Positions 41,817 to 48,198 of a stretch of DNA of 48,198 bases are shown here, piece after piece; the first letter of the stretch is position 1; each line of letters starts with the position of its first letter. The DNA is from Planctomycetota bacterium. Lineage in GTDB: Bacteria; Planctomycetota; PLA2; JAEUHO01. The notes under the pieces were generated by a model that worked only from the letters and a program-made list of their open reading frames with translations, searched no databases and had not been told where the DNA came from. Position numbers and translations under genes: made by a program. Location: the NCBI GenBank assembly GCA_030066775.1, contig JASJAY010000065.1, positions 1-48,198 on the forward strand, in the 5' to 3' direction.

Positions 41817-41880
41817 CAACCCGGGCCGGGGATGCGCATCCCCCCCGTACGCGGCGCCCCCGCCGCGCCGGAGCCGTGCG

Positions 41881-42813
41881 ATGCGTCCTTCCCTCCTCGT
41901 TCTCGCCCTCTCGCTGTGCCTCGCCGCATGCGGCGGCGGCAGCGGCGGCCCCGAAGTGCCCCCGTCGCCGTACACCCTCCACGTGGACGCGACGCTCGGC
42001 AGCGACGGGAACGACGGCTCGGTCGTCGCGCCCTTCCAGACGGTCACGTTCGCCCTGTCCCAGGCCCAGTCCGGCGACTCGGTGAAGGTCATGCCGGGGC
42101 TCTACGACTCGGCCCACGGCGAGACCTTCCCGCTGAAGGTCCCGGCGGGGGTCGAGCTGATCGGCGCCCCCGCGAGCCGGGGTTCCGATCCGGCGGCCAC
42201 GATCCTGTTCGGGTCCGGCCCCGCGACCGACGACTTCGCGCTGAACCCGAACACGAAGGCGACGGTCGAGCTGGGCTCGGGGTCCCGACTCGTGGGCCTG
42301 TTCGTCACGAACCCCGACCAGGTGCCGGGTGCCGCCGAGCTGGGGGTCGCCGTCACGCAGACGGACGTGGAGATCGTGAGTTGCACGATCCGCAACACGC
42401 CCGGCCTCGGCGTTGCTACGTATCTCGGCGCGGCCAACGTGCTCGTCGCCGACAGCTACTTCTTCAACAACGGCATCGGCCTGCATGTGCGCAACGGGAC
42501 GACGATCTGCGTCGAGCAGAACTACCTGGCCACGAACCAGGTCGGCATTGCCACCAACTGGGGAATCGACATGGGCGGCGGTGCCATGGGCAGCGTCGGA
42601 GGCAACACCATCGCGCTCAACGTGCAAGCAGATCTGCAGGTGCTCAACGGCACGGGCATCACTGTCTCGGCCCAGAACAACGCATGGGACAACGTGCCCC
42701 CCTCGGAGCACGTGGGTGCCACCAACCCGCAGGACGGCCGCGACGTCTGGATCTTCAACGCCGCGGACGCGGTCGACACCACGGGCGCCCAGATCGCCGT
42801 GCCTCTGCCCTAG
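41881..42813 (+). CDS. Lipoprotein with parallel beta-helix (DUF1565-like) fold
   Basis: 310 residues from ATG at 41881 (GGAG upstream). Lipobox LCLAAC with lipidated Cys at 17, followed by a Gly/Ser linker. The opening strand HVDATLGSDGNDGSVVAPFQTV and the repeating pattern of short beta turns (for example TDVEIVSCTIRNTPGLGVATY, NTIALNVQADLQVL) are typical of right-handed beta-helix proteins of the DUF1565/pectate-lyase-like type. No catalytic residues can be assigned. It is surface or outer-membrane lipid-anchored by inference. It is followed by the octahaem lipoprotein, but a 68-bp gap with its own TAGACT box makes a joint transcript uncertain. Confidence 0.85.
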   Translation: MRPSLLVLALSLCLAACGGGSGGPEVPPSPYTLHVDATLGSDGNDGSVVAPFQTVTFALSQAQSGDSVKVMPGLYDSAHGETFPLKVPAGVELIGAPASRGSDPAATILFGSGPATDDFALNPNTKATVELGSGSRLVGLFVTNPDQVPGAAELGVAVTQTDVEIVSCTIRNTPGLGVATYLGAANVLVADSYFFNNGIGLHVRNGTTICVEQNYLATNQVGIATNWGIDMGGGAMGSVGGNTIALNVQADLQVLNGTGITVSAQNNAWDNVPPSEHVGATNPQDGRDVWIFNAADAVDTTGAQIAVPLP

Positions 42814-42881
42814 ACGCTGGACGCACCGGGACGATCGGACCCGAGGCGCCCGTTGGGCCCCTCGGTAGACTCCTCGTGCCC

Positions 42882-44399
42882 ATGCGCCTCACCCCCATCG
42901 CCATCTTCCTCAGCGCCATGACCGCGGCCTGGCTGCTCGCCTCGTGCGGCGACGACACGCCCACGACGGGCGAGGTGGCGGCGCGCGTCCAGGCCGGCTT
43001 CCACAAGCCCGACCCGGAGCGCATCCCCTCGCGGCTCGCGACCAACCCGGGCACGCCCTGGGGCGACTACCTGGGCTCGAAGGCCTGCAAGAGCTGCCAC
43101 GAGGAGATGTACGACCAGTGGCGCGGCTCGTTCCACAGCCGCACGCTCTACGACGCCGTGAGCGAGACGGTCTTCGGCGACTTCTCCGGCGAGACCCGCT
43201 TCGAGGACCCCGAGTTCCCCGTGGTGGTCGAGCCCTACACCTACACGGACCCGCGCACCGAGCGTCAGCGCTTCTACATGCGCATCCGCTGGCGGCGTCC
43301 CGAGGAAGGCGGCCCGACGAACTTCGAGGAAGCCGACACGTACGGGGCCGGTGAGCTGCCCGCGCTGATCCAGGGCACCTACGAGGTCAAGTACGCCTTC
43401 GGCAACCGGCGCCACCAGCCGTACGTCGGGCGTTGGCCGGACGGCCGCTACTGGATCCTCCCGATCTTCTGGAACGACGTCGAGAAGCAGTGGCGCTTCA
43501 ACGGCTTCCGGCCGTACGTGCGGGCGTGCGCCCACTGCCACGTGACCGGCATCAAGACCTCGCTCGAGGACAACGGCGAGAGCCTGATGCCGATGACCCA
43601 TCCGGACCACCCGCGCTGGAACCCCAAGCCGGCGGACGAGGGCTGGGCCGACGGCGCCGTGGGCTGCGAGAACTGCCACGGGCCCGGCCGCCAGCACGTC
43701 CTCGCCGTGAACGAGATGGGCGAGGCGAAGTACCGCGAGGCCCGCAAGACCGGCGAGAAGGGCCCCTCGATCTGGAACGGCCTCGACGCCAAGGACCCGG
43801 CGCACGCCATGGACGCGTGCGGCCGCTGCCACAACTTCTTCACGGAGTCGGCGTGCTCCTGGACGCCGGGCCCCGAGGGCTACCGGCGCGATCCCTTGTT
43901 CACCCCGCTGAAGCCCAGCAGCGACCCGGGCGAGAAGGGCTGGCAGTTCTACGACGACGGCTCACACAAGAGCCCGTGCACCGTCGTCGAGGTCTACCGC
44001 AGCACGAAGATGCACGCCGCCGGGATTGGATGCGCGGAGTGCCACGATCCCCACGGCACGCCCAACTGGGCCGACCTCACGGACTCGATCGAGGACAACC
44101 GGCTGTGCCTGCGCTGCCACGCGGAGGAGTTCCCCGACGAGGCGGCACAGATCGCCCACAGCAAGCACAAGCTCGGTACGCCCGGGAACATGTGCGTCGA
44201 GTGCCACATGCCGCGCCACATGGCGTTCACCAACGGCGTGCACATCATGAGCAAGCGCATCTACAGCCACGAGTTCAGCGTGCCGACGGGCAACCGGCCC
44301 GACAACGGCCCGCCGCCGTCCTGCAACGTCTGTCACACGGACAAGGACTACGCGTGGACGCGCGAGACGATCAAGCAGCTCTGGCCGAAGGACAAGTAG
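42882..44399 (+). CDS. Octahaem cytochrome c lipoprotein
   Basis: 505 residues from ATG at 42882; a GTG two codons earlier is possible. Lipobox LLASC gives lipid-anchored Cys22. Eight CxxCH motifs: CKSCH 69, CAHCH 216, CENCH 262, CGRCH 313, CAECH 384, CLRCH 409, CVECH 438, CNVCH 481. The first motif with following HSRTLYD resembles cytochrome c554-type multihaem folds, and the last four are spaced like the tail of such proteins. No active-site Lys-ligated haem (CxxCK) is seen, so nitrite reductase activity is not supported. It is likely an electron carrier or terminal multihaem module in the periplasm. It is not part of the minus-strand respiratory run 6 kb away. Convergent with the next gene (15 bp gap). 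Confidence 0.92.
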   Translation: MRLTPIAIFLSAMTAAWLLASCGDDTPTTGEVAARVQAGFHKPDPERIPSRLATNPGTPWGDYLGSKACKSCHEEMYDQWRGSFHSRTLYDAVSETVFGDFSGETRFEDPEFPVVVEPYTYTDPRTERQRFYMRIRWRRPEEGGPTNFEEADTYGAGELPALIQGTYEVKYAFGNRRHQPYVGRWPDGRYWILPIFWNDVEKQWRFNGFRPYVRACAHCHVTGIKTSLEDNGESLMPMTHPDHPRWNPKPADEGWADGAVGCENCHGPGRQHVLAVNEMGEAKYREARKTGEKGPSIWNGLDAKDPAHAMDACGRCHNFFTESACSWTPGPEGYRRDPLFTPLKPSSDPGEKGWQFYDDGSHKSPCTVVEVYRSTKMHAAGIGCAECHDPHGTPNWADLTDSIEDNRLCLRCHAEEFPDEAAQIAHSKHKLGTPGNMCVECHMPRHMAFTNGVHIMSKRIYSHEFSVPTGNRPDNGPPPSCNVCHTDKDYAWTRETIKQLWPKDK

Positions 44400-44414
44400 G
44401 CGCCGCGGACACCG

Positions 44415-45641
44415 CTAGAAGTCCACTCTCCACAAGTACCAAAGCCCATCCACCTTCTTGAGGTGGTACGTGCGCTGCACCCCCCCACCGAAGTTGGCGT
44501 GCGCGGCGAAGACGACCGTGTCCTTCGTCTCTTCCTTCACCGTGCCCGTGCCGAGCGTCATGGAGAGAAGCCGCTCCGTCGCGGCGCGCGTGCGGCGCAT
44601 CGACTGTGTCAGGAACTCGTTCACCCACGCGGCCTTGAACGCTTCGACGGGCTTGGCCTTGTCCCACGACTTCGCCACCTCGGTCTCGTAGGCGTACATG
44701 CTCGGCCAGTGGAAGGCCTCTTCGATCAGCGCCTTGCGCGCCATGTGGTAGCCGAAGCCGAACTTCAGGAACGCCTGCTTCCAAGTCGTCGCCGGCTTCT
44801 CCTCGTCCGTCTGGATGCGCTCGCCACCCTCACCGCGCGGCACGACGGAGAGACGTCCGCTGCCCCCCTCGGTGCGCCGCAGGGCCTTGGTCGAGGGATC
44901 GAGACGCAGCCGCACGGTCTGCTCGCCGCGCTCCGCGTCCACCAGCCAGTCCTTGCCGTCCTTCTCGTGCTTCGAGGGACGCTGGCCGCGCGCAAACAGG
45001 TTGACCGCCGTCGGCGGCGCGGGCGCCTTGCCCTCGCCGCGGCGCAAGGCGGGAGCCGTCGTGTGCTCGAAGAGCGGGAACCACGGCAGCGCGTAGGGTC
45101 CTTCGTCGCTCGCCTTCTCGCGGTCGACGCCGCGCAGGAAGAGCAGCACGGCCACGCGCCCGTACGTCGCGTCGGCGGGCGCCTCGATCACGAGCTGCTC
45201 CGTCTGGCTGGCGCCCGTGGGCGGCTTGACGGTGCGCATCAGCGTGATGCCCTTGTCCTTGCGCGCGAAGAAGACCGAGACCTCGGTGCCGCGGTGCTTG
45301 CACGAGGCCGACCCCGAGCGCAGGGCGAGGTCCTTCGAGAGGCTGTACGCCGCCTTGAAGTGGAGCTCCGCCCCGCCGACGTCGATGAACACGTCTTCCG
45401 TGGCGTTCCACACCGACTCGCCGCCGAACTTCTTCGCGCGCGCGCCGTACGTGACCTCGCCCGCCCAGAGCGTGTCGATCACGAGGTCGCCCTCGTAGGC
45501 GAGGCGCGCTGCGGGCGACGGCGACGGCAGCTGGGCCCGCACCTTCCGCGCGGCGGCGTAGGTGGGATCCTCCACGGGCTCGGCGAAGGCCGCCGTCCCA
45601 GCGAACAACAGGGCAACGAGAACGACCGGCAGGCTGCGCAT
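44415..45641 (-). CDS. Exported protein of unknown function
   Basis: 408 residues from ATG at 45641, which begins a clean signal peptide (SLPVVLVALLFAGTAAFA). The mature sequence is charged, with beta-strand-like segments early (YEGDLVIDTLWAGEVTYGARAKKFGG; AELHFKAAYSL) and helices late (THP-type repeats absent). A Trp-containing C-terminus (KKVDGLWYLWRVDF) follows. It contains no CxxCH or catalytic motif. I do not recognise the family. A TACACT box lies 6 nt before the ATG with no ribosome site, suggesting a leaderless transcript. It converges with the octahaem lipoprotein gene. Confidence 0.7.
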   Translation of the reverse strand: MRSLPVVLVALLFAGTAAFAEPVEDPTYAAARKVRAQLPSPSPAARLAYEGDLVIDTLWAGEVTYGARAKKFGGESVWNATEDVFIDVGGAELHFKAAYSLSKDLALRSGSASCKHRGTEVSVFFARKDKGITLMRTVKPPTGASQTEQLVIEAPADATYGRVAVLLFLRGVDREKASDEGPYALPWFPLFEHTTAPALRRGEGKAPAPPTAVNLFARGQRPSKHEKDGKDWLVDAERGEQTVRLRLDPSTKALRRTEGGSGRLSVVPRGEGGERIQTDEEKPATTWKQAFLKFGFGYHMARKALIEEAFHWPSMYAYETEVAKSWDKAKPVEAFKAAWVNEFLTQSMRRTRAATERLLSMTLGTGTVKEETKDTVVFAAHANFGGGVQRTYHLKKVDGLWYLWRVDF

Positions 45642-45647
45642 GGCCGG

Positions 45648-45653
45648 AGTGTA
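45648..45653 (-). promoter_or_regulatory. Candidate -10 box, 6 nt before the start at 45641
   Basis: Minus-strand TACACT followed by CCGGCC and the ATG. Same spacing as at tpiA and no Shine-Dalgarno, so a leaderless start is plausible. Confidence 0.35.
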
Positions 45654-45742
45654 CGCCCGGAGCGCGTCCGCATGACGCCGATGCGAACAACGGGGTAGCG
45701 CGCGCGGTGAATGTGCTGCGGGATCCCACCGATTCAGGGCAC

Positions 45743-48136
45743 ATGGCTCGTACCCGCACTGCGTCCCGATCGAGAGCGTCCCAGGCTGCCCTGACGGAGG
45801 AACCCGTCGGCCTCGAGCTGTTGGGGCTCGCCCTCGCACTCGCCGGCGCGCTCGCCGCCGCGTCGCTGCTCACGATCGTCCCGGAAGGCGCGGGCGGTGA
45901 CCGCAAGAACCTCGTCGGCGCGCTGGGCAACGGCCTCGCCGGCGTGCTCACGCGCGGCTTCGGCCTCGGCGCGTGGATGCTGCCCATCTTCGGCATCACG
46001 TGGGGCATCCGCTGCATGCGCGGACGTCCCCCGGCCCACTTCGCGCGCAAGGCCATGCTCCTGCCCGTGCTCGTGGCGCTCATGAGCATCTTCGCCGCGC
46101 TCGTGCTCCCCGCACTCGCCCTGCCGGGCATCGAGCGCACGGGTCCCGGCGGCTACTTCGGCCTCGCCTTCGGCACGACGCTGTGGAACCTCACGAACAA
46201 GGCGGCGGGCCTGATCGTGCTCGTCGGTCTGCTCGCCGTGCTGCGCCTCATGGTCGAGATCGACCTGCGCCCGATCGGTTCGTTCGTCGCGCAGGCGCTC
46301 ACGCTCAAGGAGCCCGCGGTCGTCGACGTCGAGGAGGAGGTCGAGGACGACGGCGACGCGTGGGCCGAGGAGGACGTCGAGGACGAGGGCTACGGCGAGG
46401 GCGAAGACGACGACGAGTGGGAGTACGAGGACGAGGAAGAGTACGAGTACGAGTACGAAGACGAGGACGACGCCGCGGAAGAGGACGCCGAGGAGGAGCC
46501 CGAGGCGCCGAAGCCCGAGACCAAGCAGCAGGCCGCCGCGCGCCGCGCGATGGTCCTGCCCCCCCGCCGCCCGCGGAAGCCGCGCATCGAGCGCCTCGCG
46601 GATCGCGGCGAGTACCGCACGCCGGCCCTCGACCTGCTGAACATGGGCGTCGACGCCGACGCCGACGCCATCCGCGAGGAGGTCGCGGCGAACGTCCAGG
46701 TGCTCGAGGAGGCGCTCGCCTCCTTCGGCGTCGAGGCGCGCGTCGTTTCGAGCCTGCGCGGCCCCGTGATCACCTTCTGCGAGATCAAGGTGCCCTCGGG
46801 CATCCGCCTCAACCGCGTGACGGCGCTGCACGAGGATCTGGCCATCGCGCTCAAGGCCCCCAGCGTGCGCATCGTGGCGCCCATCCCCGGTCGGAGCACG
46901 GTCGGCATCGAGGTGCCGAACCTGCAGCGCGACACGGTCTGCCTGCGCGACCTGCTCGAGGAAACGGACAAGACCCTCGACCGCAAGGCCGTGCCGATCA
47001 TGCTCGGCCGCGACACGGCGGGCCGTCCGATCGTCGAGGACCTCGCGACCATGCCGCACCTGCTGATCGCCGGTGCGACGGGCTCGGGCAAGAGCGTGTG
47101 CATCAACAGCGTGCTGCTGTCGGTGCTGTTCACGCGCGCCCCCGACGAGGTGAACCTGATCCTGGTCGACCCGAAGCAGGTCGAGCTCAGCTTCTACGAG
47201 GGCATCCCTCATCTCCTGACGCCGGTCGTCACGGACATGAAGCGCGCCTCGAAGATCCTCGAGTGGGCCGTGGAGCGCATGGAGGAGCGGTACAGCTTCC
47301 TGCTGCAGGCCGGCGTGCGCAACATCAGCGGCTACAACAACATCGGCGCCGAGAAGATCGGCAAGATCCGCGAGAAGAAGGATCTGACCGAGGAGATGCT
47401 CCCCGATCACATGCCCTATCTCGTGATCGTCGTCGACGAGCTCGCCGACCTGATGCTCACGAACGGCAAGGAGGTCGAGCTCGCGATCACGCGCCTGGCG
47501 CAGAAGAGCCGTGCGGTGGGCATCCACCTCGTGCTCGCCACGCAGCGTCCGAGCACGAACGTCATCACCGGCCTGATCAAGGCCAACATGCCGACGCGCA
47601 TCTCGTTCACGGTCTCGAGCAAGATCGACAGCCGCGTCATCCTCGACGCCAACGGCGCCGACAAGCTCCTGGGCAAGGGCGACATGCTCTACATGCACCC
47701 GCGCAGCCTGCACCTGCGTCGCGCGCAGGGCACGCTCGTCACGGACGAGGAAGCCCGCGCGGTGCTCGACTTCCTCAAGGAGCAGTACCCCGAGCCGGAG
47801 TACGAGGACCTCCTCGCGAAGAAGAACGAGGGGATGGGCGACCCGATGAAGGAGGACGACCTGTACGACGATGCCGTACGCGCCGTCCTCTCCACCAAGC
47901 TCGGCAGCGCGAGCATGCTTCAGCGTCGTCTCGGCGTCGGCTACACCCGCGCTTCGCGCCTGATCGACATGATGTGCGACCGCCAGGTCGTCGGCCCCCA
48001 CGTCGGCAGCAAGGCCCGCGAGGTCTTGATGGACCTCGACGACTGGGAGGCGATGCGCGCCGCCGAGCAGGGCCAGCCCGCCCGTCCCTCCGACGCCTTC
48101 GACCCCGACGAGCCCGTCGACGAGTCCTGGGACTAA
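45743..48136 (+). CDS. ftsK: DNA translocase FtsK/SpoIIIE
   Basis: 797 residues from ATG at 45743; an upstream GTG at 45707 would add 12 residues. Four N-terminal membrane helices (about 20-185) are followed by a very acidic linker rich in Glu, Asp and Tyr (about 190-260; alternating EYEYEY/EDD). The motor domain has Walker A in AGATGSGKSVC, Walker B in VIVVDELADLM and the sensor segment LATQRPSTNVITGLIKANMP. The C-terminal gamma winged helix (SMLQRRLGVGYTRASRLIDMM) recognises polarity sequences. It pumps chromosomal DNA through the division septum and activates XerCD dimer resolution. The linker is shorter than in E. coli FtsK. Confidence 0.97.
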   Translation: MARTRTASRSRASQAALTEEPVGLELLGLALALAGALAAASLLTIVPEGAGGDRKNLVGALGNGLAGVLTRGFGLGAWMLPIFGITWGIRCMRGRPPAHFARKAMLLPVLVALMSIFAALVLPALALPGIERTGPGGYFGLAFGTTLWNLTNKAAGLIVLVGLLAVLRLMVEIDLRPIGSFVAQALTLKEPAVVDVEEEVEDDGDAWAEEDVEDEGYGEGEDDDEWEYEDEEEYEYEYEDEDDAAEEDAEEEPEAPKPETKQQAAARRAMVLPPRRPRKPRIERLADRGEYRTPALDLLNMGVDADADAIREEVAANVQVLEEALASFGVEARVVSSLRGPVITFCEIKVPSGIRLNRVTALHEDLAIALKAPSVRIVAPIPGRSTVGIEVPNLQRDTVCLRDLLEETDKTLDRKAVPIMLGRDTAGRPIVEDLATMPHLLIAGATGSGKSVCINSVLLSVLFTRAPDEVNLILVDPKQVELSFYEGIPHLLTPVVTDMKRASKILEWAVERMEERYSFLLQAGVRNISGYNNIGAEKIGKIREKKDLTEEMLPDHMPYLVIVVDELADLMLTNGKEVELAITRLAQKSRAVGIHLVLATQRPSTNVITGLIKANMPTRISFTVSSKIDSRVILDANGADKLLGKGDMLYMHPRSLHLRRAQGTLVTDEEARAVLDFLKEQYPEPEYEDLLAKKNEGMGDPMKEDDLYDDAVRAVLSTKLGSASMLQRRLGVGYTRASRLIDMMCDRQVVGPHVGSKAREVLMDLDDWEAMRAAEQGQPARPSDAFDPDEPVDESWD

Positions 48137-48139
48137 ACG

Positions 48140-48155
48140 GTGTCAGGACACTTTT
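48140..48155 (+). terminator. Short hairpin with T tract after ftsK
   Basis: GTGTC-AG-GACAC followed by TTTT, 4 nt after the ftsK stop codon. With a workable loop the stem is 4-5 bp, so termination is possible but weak. The bases beyond 48156 are not reliable. Confidence 0.45.
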
Positions 48156-48158
48156 CGC

Positions 48159-48198
48159 GGGGGCGGGGGGGCCCCCCCGGGGGGGGGCGGGGGGGGCG
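48159..48198. other. G/C homopolymer at contig end, probable sequencing artefact
   Basis: The last ~40 bases are long G and C runs broken by single C or G. This resembles poly-G miscalls from two-colour sequencing carried into an assembly end. It carries no biological feature I can support. Confidence 0.75.

Noticed and set aside
45734..48001. Minus-strand open frame (755 codons) opposite ftsK
   Set aside because: Shadow; FtsK motor and gamma domains are intact on the plus strand.
48140..48155. Possible REP-type palindromic element after ftsK
   Set aside because: Only one copy was noticed in the window, and it is followed by artefact sequence; a short terminator is the simpler reading.

Overview
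The window is a GC-rich bacterial chromosome fragment. Genes are tightly packed, GTG starts are frequent, and no gap exceeds 300 bases. The gene content points to a Gram-negative member of the Planctomycetota or a neighbouring lineage: two LPS-type heptosyltransferases, a Ser/Thr kinase with an MshEN-like N-terminus and a LamG/DUF1080-like C-terminus, DUF1570-like and HEAT proteins, many multihaem cytochromes, and the order tpiA-secG-yicC-gmk-rpoZ-coaC. The phylum is inferred from gene content only. I found no rRNA, tRNA, CRISPR array, insertion sequence or prophage.

Layout. (1) 1-2.4 kb: a partial secreted protein, a family 9 glycosyltransferase and a small FHA protein. (2) 2.6-9.9 kb, minus strand: a DUF1570-like secreted protein, an exported HEAT-type protein and a 1311-residue membrane Ser/Thr kinase, with the FHA protein next downstream. 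(3) 10-15.3 kb, minus: an FHA-GAF-sigma54 activator, then the carbon-starvation transporter CstA and a GT-C glycosyltransferase. (4) 15.5-17.2 kb, plus: a ParA ATPase with a MerR-like N-terminus, and a UspA-like protein. (5) 17.2-36.8 kb, minus: a nearly uninterrupted run of respiratory genes. (6) 37-48.1 kb: a DAHP synthase, then a plus-strand housekeeping run (tpiA, secG, yicC, gmk, rpoZ, coaC), a beta-helix lipoprotein, an octahaem lipoprotein, a minus-strand exported protein of unknown function, and ftsK. The last ~40 bases are G/C homopolymer and look like a sequencing or assembly artefact at a contig end.

The centre of interest is region 5. Read in the direction of transcription it encodes: a membrane-anchored HEAT-like protein, a Rieske protein, a b6-type cytochrome b carrying the Cys that holds haem c_i in b6f complexes, an enlarged subunit IV without the usual PEWY glutamate, a membrane-anchored octahaem cytochrome c with a long coiled coil, two paralogous cupredoxin-like proteins, CcoN, a three-haem CcoO/CcoP-like fusion, a TauE/SafE-type transporter, an unknown secreted protein, the copper ATPase CcoI, CcoS, and a 55-residue protein resembling the N-terminal membrane domain of CcoP. 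This reads as a quinol-to-oxygen electron chain (quinol, Rieske/b complex, octahaem c, cupredoxins, cbb3-type oxidase) built and metallated from one locus, with CcoP apparently split between a mini-gene and the tail of CcoO.

Several genes lack a clear Shine-Dalgarno sequence and instead carry a TAnnnT-like box 6-10 nt before the start codon, which suggests some leaderless transcripts.
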